A stretch of 46,565 nucleotides of DNA. Origin: Myxococcota bacterium (lineage in GTDB: Bacteria > Myxococcota_A > Polyangia > Palsa-1104 > JAEUJZ01). The notes beneath the pieces are model-generated. The model saw only the letters and a list, made by a program, of their open reading frames with translations, did no database searches and was not told the origin of the DNA. The DNA lies in the NCBI GenBank assembly GCA_025057315.1, contig JANWXW010000156.1:1-46565 (forward strand), read 5' to 3'. Below, in pieces: positions 18,276-26,112 of the stretch. Both the position numbers and the translations under genes were made by a program. Each line of letters opens with the position of its first letter. The stretch's first letter is position 1.

Positions 18276-18315
18276 GAAGAGCCGCACAACGCAGGGAAGC
18301 GCGCTACACTAAACG

Positions 18316-20004
18316 ATGATGTTTCGATTCCTACGAGGGCCCTTGGTGCTAAATTTTGTCATCGGCTCCCTGATGCTCGGCATCTGGCTGGTGGCATTCC
18401 GGGGCACGCCTGCTTTGCCCCTGATGACGACCACTGCTGCCCTCGCGCTGGCCAACCTGCTGCTCATGGGCCACATCGGTTCCCAGCTAGACCGGCTGAC
18501 CCGCATGGTACGACGCTCGGTCGAGAGCGGGGCCCGGGATTCAATCAGCAGCGTGGGCGGGGAGGCGCTCGGCGAACTCGTCGATGAGGTGGAGATGCTG
18601 CGCCGCCAGGCCATCGCCTACAGCGAGACAATCGATCGGCAGGTGGAAGCACGGAACCGACTTGCGGAGGAGATGGGGACCTTCATCAATGACCTGCGCT
18701 CGATGGTACAAGCACAGCTGTCGGCCATCGAGGAAACCAGCGCATCGCTTCACGAGATGACGACCTCGGCCAAGCAGATCGCCCAGTCCATAGAGGCCCT
18801 GGCCAGTGCCGCAGAAGAGTCCTCTTCATCGATTCTAGAGATGGCTGCTGCCAACGATGAGGTGGCGGAAAATGCGTTGGGTCTGGCCAGCGCGGTCCAG
18901 GAGTCGGCCACCTCGATCGAGCAGATGACTTATTCCATCAAAGAGGTGGCGAAGAACGTCGAGGCGCTGTCTGCCACCGCTGAGGAAACCAGTTCCTCGA
19001 TGAACGAGATGGACATCTCCATCCGTCAGGTGGAGCACAACGCCAACGAAACTGCGCGGCTGTCCGAGGAGGTAGGCCGTGCGGCCAACCTTGGTGCCCA
19101 GGCCATTACCTCAACCATTGAGGGGATGAACAAGATCAAGGGCTACTCCGAGGACACGGTGCGCGTCATTGCGCGCCTGGGGGACAAAATTGGTGAGATT
19201 GACAAGATCCTTCGCATCATTGACGATGTCGCCGAGCAGACCAACCTGCTGGCCCTGAACGCCGCCATCATCGCCGCCCAGGCCGGTGAGCACGGCAAGG
19301 GATTCGCCGTGGTTGCCGATGAGATCAAAGATCTGGCCGAGCGGTCCAGCGCCAGTACCAAGGACATCGGCGAGCTCATCAAGAGCGTCCAGGGAGAGTC
19401 GCGCAATGCGATCGAGGCCGTCGAGCGCGGTGCCCGCTCTGTGGATGAGGGTGTCAAGGTCTCCCACCAGGCTGAGGAGGCGCTGCGCAAGATTCTAGAA
19501 TCAGCCGAGCGGAGCACCCAGATGGTCCGCGAGATCGCCCGCGCCACGGTCGAGCAGGCACGTGGCTCCAAGCAGGTCACAGATGCCATCGGGTCCATCG
19601 CTGAGACGGTGCAGCAGATCGCCACTGCCACGGCCGAGCAGGCGCGCGGTTCAGAGCAAATCCTGCGAGCGGCAGAGCGCATGAAGGCCATCACCAAGCA
19701 GGTCGAGCGCAGTTCCCAGGAGCAAAGCCGCGGCTCTAAGCAGATTACGCGCTCCATCGAGTCCATCTCGGAGATGGTGTCGCACCTGAACGCCGCGCAG
19801 CGGGAGCAGGCACGAGGCGGCGATCAGATCCTGCAGGCAGTTGAATCGCTGCGTGAAATCGCGCGGCAGCAGGAGCAGCGGTTTGCCGAGGTGCACCGCC
19901 TCATCGAGCGCTTCCGTGCCGGGGAGGCCGTACCGCAAAAGCCGCGGGAGGCGCCGAGCCGTGATTCGTCGTCCCCACCGTCGCCCGTGCGCACGACGGT
20001 GTGA
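18316..20004 (+). CDS. Methyl-accepting chemotaxis-like protein without sensor domain
   Basis: The 562-residue protein has two close membrane helices at about 5-27 and 34-54 and no periplasmic domain between them. A long coiled-coil signalling domain follows. The hairpin tip reads VAEQTNLLALNAAIIAAQAGE, then HGKGFAVVADEIKDLAE. The usual AAIEAARAGEHGRGF is altered at two positions (E to I, R to Q), a variant I associate with Frz-type or non-chemotaxis receptors. After the tip four copies of EQARGSxQI-like or EQSRGSKQI heptads follow (from about residue 415). This suggests a long rigid coiled coil. No other che gene is in the window. The last 104 bases overlap the antiparallel MFS gene. Confidence 0.88.
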   Translation: MMFRFLRGPLVLNFVIGSLMLGIWLVAFRGTPALPLMTTTAALALANLLLMGHIGSQLDRLTRMVRRSVESGARDSISSVGGEALGELVDEVEMLRRQAIAYSETIDRQVEARNRLAEEMGTFINDLRSMVQAQLSAIEETSASLHEMTTSAKQIAQSIEALASAAEESSSSILEMAAANDEVAENALGLASAVQESATSIEQMTYSIKEVAKNVEALSATAEETSSSMNEMDISIRQVEHNANETARLSEEVGRAANLGAQAITSTIEGMNKIKGYSEDTVRVIARLGDKIGEIDKILRIIDDVAEQTNLLALNAAIIAAQAGEHGKGFAVVADEIKDLAERSSASTKDIGELIKSVQGESRNAIEAVERGARSVDEGVKVSHQAEEALRKILESAERSTQMVREIARATVEQARGSKQVTDAIGSIAETVQQIATATAEQARGSEQILRAAERMKAITKQVERSSQEQSRGSKQITRSIESISEMVSHLNAAQREQARGGDQILQAVESLREIARQQEQRFAEVHRLIERFRAGEAVPQKPREAPSRDSSSPPSPVRTTV

Positions 20005-21232
20005 GAGCGGCATCCTGATCCGCACCTTGCCTCAGGACACGCGGACCGGCCAGGAAGCGGTGGCTATAGAGCAAGCCGCTGCCAAGGAGGCCGATGGCAC
20101 CGCAGAGGAAGAAGCCGGAGGGAGTTCCGAGCCGGTCCATGACGATGCCCACCATCGGCGAGGTCAGGCCGAAGACCAGGCGGCGCGACATGCTCTCCAT
20201 CGAGAGGACGGTTGCGCGCTGTCTGGAATCGCGGATTTCGCGGTTGAGCAGTTCCTTGGAGAAGGGAGAGTAGATGCCGTTGACCACCATCTGTGCCATC
20301 AGCAAAGCCACGCCCCACATGGCGAACCAGCGGCCCATTGCCAGATAGGTCACGGCCATGAGCAGTGGTAGCCCAACGAGCAGTTTGCGCTCGCCAAACA
20401 AAAGCCGAATTCCCTCGATGCCGTGGGCGCTCCAGGCCCCCAGCAGCGTCAGTGCGGCCAGCATGAGGCCGATGAGGCTGATGTCGAAGCCGGCCTGCTT
20501 AAGATAGATTGGATACAGGTACATGCCCTCCCGCAGGAGGGGAAAGACCAGAATAGAAAAACCGATGGCAAAGCGCAGGCGCGGGCGGCTGCGCACCTCG
20601 GAGATGGCTGAGCGGATGAGAGGCCACAGCCATGTATGCCCAGCGGGAGGTGGCTCGTCGACCCATGGCGACCGCAGGCGGGGCTCGTGCAGCGCCAGCG
20701 CAATGCCTGCCGACAGAAAGCAGACCACAGCAGATACGGCGTAGGTCAGGGCCAGGTCGTGGCGCGCCACCCAGCCCCCGCACAGCAGGGCCAGCGCCGT
20801 GCCAATCAGCTTGGCTGCCGTGGCCGACCCCTCCAGACGACGGTACTCTGGCTCGCGACCGGTATGGCGCAGCAGATCAAATAAGTAGGCGCTGTCCGCC
20901 CCCGAGGTGAGCGTCATGCCCAGCGCCAGCAGGCCGTCTCCAGCCGCGAACGCAACGAAGCTGCGGCCACAGTAGTCCACCAGACAGCCGAGCGCCATCA
21001 TGAGCGATCCGGCAGCCATGGCCTTGCGCCGGCCGAAGCGATCGGCCAGGGCCCCGGTGGGCACCTCGAAGAGCATGACCGTGCCGCAGTAGACGGTGCT
21101 GAGCAGGCCGATCTCGGTGAAGCTCAGCCCCCGCGACTGCAGATACAGGACCGGGATGAACAGATACGACGTGGACAGGAAGCGGTACAGGTGGAACAGC
21201 CACAGGCTGCGCCGCAAGCCATCCGGGGTCAT
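19901..21232 (-). CDS. MFS transporter, 12-helix type
   Basis: The 443-residue protein has two six-helix halves. The first contains the MFS signature GALADRFGRRKAM between helices 2 and 3. There is a basic cytoplasmic loop (SAISEVRSRPRLR) before the second half. The substrate is unknown. The ATG at 21232 overlaps the stop of the atypical kinase gene by four bases (ATGA), so the two are probably translated together. The C-terminal tail of about 45 residues after the last helix (FLAGPRVLRQG...) is low-complexity and lies antisense to the chemoreceptor gene's end. It may be a run-on tail. Confidence 0.85.
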   Translation of the reverse strand: MTPDGLRRSLWLFHLYRFLSTSYLFIPVLYLQSRGLSFTEIGLLSTVYCGTVMLFEVPTGALADRFGRRKAMAAGSLMMALGCLVDYCGRSFVAFAAGDGLLALGMTLTSGADSAYLFDLLRHTGREPEYRRLEGSATAAKLIGTALALLCGGWVARHDLALTYAVSAVVCFLSAGIALALHEPRLRSPWVDEPPPAGHTWLWPLIRSAISEVRSRPRLRFAIGFSILVFPLLREGMYLYPIYLKQAGFDISLIGLMLAALTLLGAWSAHGIEGIRLLFGERKLLVGLPLLMAVTYLAMGRWFAMWGVALLMAQMVVNGIYSPFSKELLNREIRDSRQRATVLSMESMSRRLVFGLTSPMVGIVMDRLGTPSGFFLCGAIGLLGSGLLYSHRFLAGPRVLRQGADQDAALTPSCARATVGTTNHGSAPPAAFAVRPPRHGSAR

Positions 21233-22266
21233 GGAAACACCAGCACCTGCTCCTCCCCGTACTCCTGCACCAGCCGATCCACATGCCGCAGGGCAACGTC
21301 CCGGCGCGACAGGAGAGCGTCGATCTCGGCATCGTAGAGCAAAGGCGGACCGGGCTCCTCGGCGAGGGCGGCGCGGACGGCAGCCCGATCGAGCCGCCGC
21401 AGCCGTTCCACGAACCCGCGGGAGAATTTCTGCGCTCGCGCCAGGTAGCTGCGGCAGCGGAGGTGTCCCTGCGGGTCCACCTGAAAACCGAAGGCATTGT
21501 CCATATAGTAGAGTGTCCTGCCATCTGGGGCGCCGACCAGGTTGCCCCCGGAGAACCGGTCCGAATTGTTCTGCACCAAATCAAATAGCAGCAGCGTCGA
21601 GAGCTGCGCCATGATGTGGATCTTGTCCGGCGGGATGCGATTGCCGATGGTGAGCCACTCGGTCCAGCGTTTGACCCCTTCGGGACTATCTAGGCCCATG
21701 TTGACAATCGTAGGGATCCAGTATGACAAAACCCCTGTGGTGGCGCCGTTTTCGAAGATGGTTTCTGCCTCCACGCGCGGTCGCATAAAGGCCGACTCTG
21801 GCGCAAGCTTGCCCAGGACATCCTCTCGGCTGAGCGTGCGCATCACGGCCGGTGGGATCAAGTTCAGCCCCAGGTAACGGCTGAGACGATAAGCGGCCAC
21901 CTCCTTGCGCGGTACCGACTGCGGATTGGTCTGCGCCGGCTTGAACGATGCACGGCTGCCATCCTTGAAGTCGACGCGAAACGAGATCGAAGATCCCCCC
22001 CGGTTGAAGCGCAGCGACTTGACCTCGCCCCGGCGCATGCGCTCGATGAGCAGCTCATCCGACATGCCCAGAAACGTACCCTGGGGGGTCACCTGGGGTG
22101 CCGGCAGCTGCTCTGGCCACAGAGGCGCGCCAGGCAGTGCTGCAGGCGTCGTCAGCTGGGCCGATGTATCATGGTAAGTTGTATATGCTTTGGCGCCCAG
22201 TGTGAGCGCCACTGCCGTACCGCCGAAGGCGGCGACCTCCAGGGAAAACAAAGCCCAGAGTCGCAA
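21229..22266 (-). CDS. Membrane-anchored atypical kinase, FAM20/Four-jointed/HipA-like fold
   Basis: The 345-residue protein has an N-terminal membrane segment (residues 3-25) and a soluble domain predicted to be outside the cytoplasm. Kinase-like motifs occur in the order of FAM20C, Four-jointed and HipA/PI3-4K-type kinases. K109 (RASFKPAQ) is the ATP lysine. E122 (RKEVAAYRLSRYLGL) is the helix-C glutamate. N234-S-D236-R-F-S-G-G-N242 is the catalytic loop, with F in place of the usual H. D256 (YYMDNAFGF) is the metal aspartate. All catalytic residues are therefore present. Eukaryotic relatives phosphorylate secreted proteins or glycans; the bacterial role is unknown. The gene precedes and overlaps the MFS gene, and follows a lipoprotein gene by 62 bases. 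Confidence 0.72.
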   Translation of the reverse strand: MRLWALFSLEVAAFGGTAVALTLGAKAYTTYHDTSAQLTTPAALPGAPLWPEQLPAPQVTPQGTFLGMSDELLIERMRRGEVKSLRFNRGGSSISFRVDFKDGSRASFKPAQTNPQSVPRKEVAAYRLSRYLGLNLIPPAVMRTLSREDVLGKLAPESAFMRPRVEAETIFENGATTGVLSYWIPTIVNMGLDSPEGVKRWTEWLTIGNRIPPDKIHIMAQLSTLLLFDLVQNNSDRFSGGNLVGAPDGRTLYYMDNAFGFQVDPQGHLRCRSYLARAQKFSRGFVERLRRLDRAAVRAALAEEPGPPLLYDAEIDALLSRRDVALRHVDRLVQEYGEEQVLVFP

Positions 22267-22328
22267 GATGGCTTAGCTTATCATGGGCCCCGGGGCGCTG
22301 TCCAAAGCAGGACAGCGCCTTCTGACGC

Positions 22329-23171
22329 TTACCTCATGTCCGGGGTGTTGGAGCACGGGCCCGCGTCCTCCGTGATGGTGATGCGCTGGTGCCAGGCAGC
22401 CTCCAGCGGCGCAAACGTCTCGTCCTCCTCGATGCCATCGCGGGGAACCACCACCACCGTATCGCCTGGGGGCAGCGGACATAGCGGCTCCACCAGGAGC
22501 TGGCGTCGGTTGGCGCTGAGCCGAGCGTCTACCTCCTGCTGTACACCACCGCTGGTTACCGTCACCCCGTAGGCCCTAGAAGGGCGCTCGTGGGCCACCG
22601 AGCTGAGCCAGAGGCGGATCAGAGACACCAGAGGCACCTGTGCCCCATCCGGTGGCTCGGCCCGAAGCACGACGAAACGCCGAGCAGTGCGAAAACGCAG
22701 AGGCGGGGGAACCTCAAACCGCTGCCCAGCCTCAGTCTGCAGGAACCCATGGTCCAGCACCAGAAGGTAGTCCCGCCCGGAACGGACATCGGGCACGATG
22801 GTCAAGACTTGGGCTGCCAGCACTCCCCCCGGTTCGGGTTCGCCAGCGGCAAACGAGCGCAGCCGGACGGGCGTCCCCTCGACCTCGCGCACCAGCACAC
22901 CCTGCATCTCCGCCTGTGGCAGCGAGCGCGAGTCAAGCGGAGCTGACAGATAGATACGCAGCGATAGCTCGGGACCGCCCTCCGGCACCGACGGGAGCGC
23001 TGCGGGCCCGTAGAGCCGGCGGCGGGCGGGCTGCCCGTCCACCTGGTCCTGGGCATCGATGAGATCGACGGCAACCACGCGCGGCCCCTCCGGGAGCGGC
23101 GGTGCATGTTCACAAGCCAGCACCAGGGTAAGCACCCCGGCCCACGCGGCACGCAGCGGCTGCCCCCTCAC
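22329..23171 (-). CDS. Lipoprotein with Ig-like domains, unknown function
   Basis: The chosen start is the GTG at 23171, which overlaps the stop of the upstream gene by four bases (GTGA) and yields a lipoprotein signal (MRGQPLRAAWAGVLTLVLAC). The longer open frame to 23348 lies inside the neighbouring gene. The mature 260 residues are beta-rich, with repeated strands such as ELSLRIYLSAPLDSRSLPQ, LTIVPDVRSGRDYLLVLDHG and PLVSLIRLWLSSVAH. These recall Big_5/SbsA Ig-like folds. No catalytic motif is seen. It is probably an outer-membrane surface lipoprotein working with the propeller-like protein encoded just upstream. Confidence 0.75.
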   Translation of the reverse strand: MRGQPLRAAWAGVLTLVLACEHAPPLPEGPRVVAVDLIDAQDQVDGQPARRRLYGPAALPSVPEGGPELSLRIYLSAPLDSRSLPQAEMQGVLVREVEGTPVRLRSFAAGEPEPGGVLAAQVLTIVPDVRSGRDYLLVLDHGFLQTEAGQRFEVPPPLRFRTARRFVVLRAEPPDGAQVPLVSLIRLWLSSVAHERPSRAYGVTVTSGGVQQEVDARLSANRRQLLVEPLCPLPPGDTVVVVPRDGIEEDETFAPLEAAWHQRITITEDAGPCSNTPDMR

Positions 23172-24346
23172 CGCCCTGCCCCTGTGTCCAGACGATATAC
23201 TTCCAGTTCGGTGCCTCCCCGGGAGAAGCCACGATGCTTGCGCAGCAACGCGAGCGTCCCGGGCACCGCCGTCCAGTTTGTGGGCCGCTCCTTGCCTGGA
23301 ATTTCTCCTACGCAGCGCACCGCCGCATCCTGGACATCGACCAGACATAGGTCGATGATATCAGCATCGCGGCGGCGCTGCCGCACCGCCGCCTCGTGGA
23401 CCGGATCCACCGTCAGGGATACAAGCAGACGATCGGCCCCCAGCGCCTGGTAGCGCAGCGTGGCGGGATCGTAAAACGACAGCGGGCGGGGCATCCGCAG
23501 CACCCGACGGATCACTTGGCCGTCTGCAAACCGCACCAGCTCCAGCCGTCCCCCCTCGGGGTCGTGGGCCACAAACAAGCTCTGCCCAGGATGGCCCGCA
23601 AAGAGCTGTGCCCCTTCGGCCAGACCGGCCGGGTCCTGAATCGGCAGCGTGGAGCGGATCCGGCCGCTCAGGGTCTCCAGCAGTGCCAGGCGGTCCGGCT
23701 GACGGATGTCGTTCTTTCGATCGTAGTCGCCGGGCAGCTTGCCGACCAGCGTCTGGTAGTGGTCGATCCAGAATAGCGGTCTAACCAGCGCCGCGCCCGC
23801 GCGGAGACCGCCTACCTCAGAGCGGTAGCGCCGATCGGCCAGCGTCCGCAGCGTCGCCGCATCGATCGCCTGGAAACGGTGCTCGCCCTGCCCTCCGTCG
23901 GGTATCGTTACCACCATGAGCGCCGGAGCGCCCCGCACAGTGGACAGGACGATGTCCGTGGCCGGGCCTACCCGCACGGCACCCGGCGCAGGTTTGCTCA
24001 GGGCATAGACATGCCCGGTCTTGCGCCCCCCTTCGGGGTCGCTGGCCACCACCAGGATTCGGTCACCGGACAGAAGCAGCAAGCCGGTCGTGGTGACTGG
24101 GAGCCCATCTGCGATGAGACGGTCACTGGGCGCTCCTTGCCCTGCCCACGCGGCTGCGCGCAACTCAGCGAACGTAGCCCCATCAGTGACCACGAAGTAC
24201 AACGTGTCTCCGTCGGGACTGAGCAGGAACGCATCGTCGATGAAGCCTCGTGCCGGCCGCAGTGTCGCCACTGGCTGGAGCGGCTCCGCCGCGGCAAGGC
24301 CAAGACAGACCAGCACCCCCAGGCAACACAGGTGCACGCTCCGCAT
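23168..24346 (-). CDS. Secreted beta-propeller-like protein, unknown function
   Basis: The 392-residue product has a cleavable signal peptide (HLCCLGVLVCLGLAAAEP). The mature part consists of short repeated strand patterns typical of a propeller: DDAFLLSPDGDTLYFVVTDG, DRILVVASDPEGG, GQSLFVAHDPEGGRLELVRF and ADRLLVSLTVDP. There are about six to seven such blocks, although no named repeat family fits clearly. A role as a periplasmic scaffold or ligand-binding protein is a guess. It lies 30 bases after the MCM-like gene and overlaps the following lipoprotein gene by four bases. Confidence 0.75.
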   Translation of the reverse strand: MRSVHLCCLGVLVCLGLAAAEPLQPVATLRPARGFIDDAFLLSPDGDTLYFVVTDGATFAELRAAAWAGQGAPSDRLIADGLPVTTTGLLLLSGDRILVVASDPEGGRKTGHVYALSKPAPGAVRVGPATDIVLSTVRGAPALMVVTIPDGGQGEHRFQAIDAATLRTLADRRYRSEVGGLRAGAALVRPLFWIDHYQTLVGKLPGDYDRKNDIRQPDRLALLETLSGRIRSTLPIQDPAGLAEGAQLFAGHPGQSLFVAHDPEGGRLELVRFADGQVIRRVLRMPRPLSFYDPATLRYQALGADRLLVSLTVDPVHEAAVRQRRRDADIIDLCLVDVQDAAVRCVGEIPGKERPTNWTAVPGTLALLRKHRGFSRGGTELEVYRLDTGAGR

Positions 24347-24376
24347 GGGCAGAACGTAGCACGATCTTGCCCGCCC

Positions 24377-25837
24377 TCACAGACGCCTCTGCCACAGCCA
24401 GGCCAGGGTCTCGACCTTCAGGGAGAACAGGTCCAAGGCCAGATGGGCGTCCTCAGGTGCGGCGATGTCGCGCAGGCGCATTCGCGCAGCTGCCGTGCAG
24501 AGCCGGCGCAAGCTTAGGCTGCCCCGTCTCACAAAAGCCGCGGCATCTACACCCCGGCCAGCCGTCAGCCCCACCGAGCGATCGAAGAAGCCACTGACTA
24601 GGTCCTCGGCCACCGGGTCCAGACGGACCTGCCTGATTTCGTCGCGCACCTGGCACAGAAGAAGCTGTAGATCGCGCTGCCGCTGAACACCGTCCTCCTC
24701 GACCGGGCGGGCCGGCGGCCGCTCGCTATCGCTCCACAGCTCGCTGCGCGCGGAGCTTTCATCGTCATTGCCGGCATCGACGCAGGCCACCACATCCATG
24801 TGCGACAGAAGATCGGTGCCGAACTCAGGGCAGTCCAGGAGCCGCTGGCTGGTCCTGCCCGGTACAACCCCATTCAGCACCGCATCCAGATTCATGTCCA
24901 GGTAGATGGCCGCACCGCAGCGCAGCGGCTCACACACCGCCTCGGAGGCGCCCAGGGGCTGCACGAGGCCCTGGTCCAGGGCCTCACACAAAGCACGGTG
25001 CACCGGCTCCCGATGACGCCGAAGCGCATGAAATTCTTCAATGATCGCCACCCCACCATCGGCCTGCATGAGCAGGCCTGGCTCGATCATGAGGCCACCC
25101 TCGGCGCTCCGGTGGGCGAGGCCACGCAGCGTCCCTGCATCGACCGAGCTGCCCTGCATCTTCACCGACAAGGGGGAGAGCAGCTGGGCCAGCTGGGCCA
25201 GCGTCTTTTTGCCGCGTCCCGAACGGCCTAGGGTCAGAAGTGCCAGACGGCGTCCTGCGGTCAGGTCGCCCGGCCCGCCCCCTTGACCCGGCAGCGGTCC
25301 GTCCTGCGTACCGCTCAGGCATTGCAAAAGCAGAGCGACTTGCATCTGCCGGTAGCGGCGCGAGGCGGCAGCGCGGAGGCCGACCAGGGCCTGCGCCTCC
25401 CGCAGCACATGCTCTAGCAAGGCATCCGGGTTGTGCACGCTGGCCTGGCGTAGCTCTGCCAGACGCGCCCGAGCGGCGGTCAGCTCCTCGGGGCGGGGGC
25501 ACATGAGGGCAGAGGCGCCGCGCACCGGCTGGATGTCCACCACATGCAGCGCGGGCGGCTCGGCCTGCCGGGGAACAAACCGGCCTACTAGGAGGACCGG
25601 CTGCCCGAGACGGAACGCCTCCTCGGCACGAGCAAGCAGGTCAAGGCGGCTGCCCAAGATGCAGTCGCGGAGGTCGGCGCTGCGAAGGGCACAAAAATGC
25701 ACCCGCACCGCCTCGCCCCCCCCTCTGGAACTCCATCCGACGATGCGGCTGAGGAGGGCCAGCGGCTGATCAGCGATGCGTTCGGCGCGGAAGAGGGTAT
25801 CAAAAGTCCTCAGGTTCACCACGGGCAGTCTGCTCAT
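24377..25837 (-). CDS. MCM-like AAA+ ATPase with degenerate nucleotide-binding motifs
   Basis: The 486-residue protein has an N-terminal part of about 150 residues with an OB-like strand pattern (GQPVLLVGRFVPRQ, LHVVDIQPVRG). A middle region follows the MCM helicase AAA+ order. A P-loop-like G204-R-S-G-R-G-K-K211 is followed by SSVDAGTLRGLAHRS (presensor region). Then come EPGLLMQADGGVAIIEEFHAL (MCM: EAGALVLADGG..IDEFDKM), VHRALCEALDQGLVQ (MCM: IHEAMEQQ), and DLLSHMDVVACVD (MCM: PLLSRFDLIF). Deviations: Thr/Ser after the P-loop Lys is Lys, Walker B DE is EE, and the arginine-finger SRFD is SHMD. It is either an inactive ATPase or a diverged one. Mg-chelatase-type AAA+ is an alternative. It starts a short operon with two secreted proteins. 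Confidence 0.65.
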   Translation of the reverse strand: MSRLPVVNLRTFDTLFRAERIADQPLALLSRIVGWSSRGGGEAVRVHFCALRSADLRDCILGSRLDLLARAEEAFRLGQPVLLVGRFVPRQAEPPALHVVDIQPVRGASALMCPRPEELTAARARLAELRQASVHNPDALLEHVLREAQALVGLRAAASRRYRQMQVALLLQCLSGTQDGPLPGQGGGPGDLTAGRRLALLTLGRSGRGKKTLAQLAQLLSPLSVKMQGSSVDAGTLRGLAHRSAEGGLMIEPGLLMQADGGVAIIEEFHALRRHREPVHRALCEALDQGLVQPLGASEAVCEPLRCGAAIYLDMNLDAVLNGVVPGRTSQRLLDCPEFGTDLLSHMDVVACVDAGNDDESSARSELWSDSERPPARPVEEDGVQRQRDLQLLLCQVRDEIRQVRLDPVAEDLVSGFFDRSVGLTAGRGVDAAAFVRRGSLSLRRLCTAAARMRLRDIAAPEDAHLALDLFSLKVETLAWLWQRRL

Positions 25838-25890
25838 GATGTGAGCACGAGCAGAGCCCTGTCCAGGCGCGCGGGCCTGACCCGAGGTTC

Positions 25891-26112
25891 CTAAGAGGAC
25901 TGCTGAGCGGCTGCCTGCTCGTCCCAGTAAAACAGGGTAATGGCGAGGCAGTGAAATGCCTCATCACTGGACTGGGTGACGATCTTGTCCACGATGCGGA
26001 TGTGTGGGTGCTCGGCGATCCAGGCACTGAGCTTCTCGCCGAGCTGATCCCGCTCCTGAGCCATGGTGGCAGAAAAGACCTTGACCCCGTTGAATTTGTT
26101 CTTATCGATCAT
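25891..26112 (-). CDS. Small conserved protein (73 residues), unknown function
   Basis: The product is MIDKNKFNGVKVFSATMAQE followed by helix RDQLGEKLSAWIAEHP and strands IRIVDKIVTQSSD and FHCLAITLFYWDE: a compact alpha/beta fold without signal peptide. Its ATG overlaps the stop of the aldolase gene by four bases (ATGA), which supports it being a real, coupled gene. The strand-helix-strand-strand layout resembles small dodecin- or DUF-type proteins, but I do not recognise the family. I have an unverified impression that similar sequences occur elsewhere in deltaproteobacteria. Confidence 0.75.
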   Translation of the reverse strand: MIDKNKFNGVKVFSATMAQERDQLGEKLSAWIAEHPHIRIVDKIVTQSSDEAFHCLAITLFYWDEQAAAQQSS

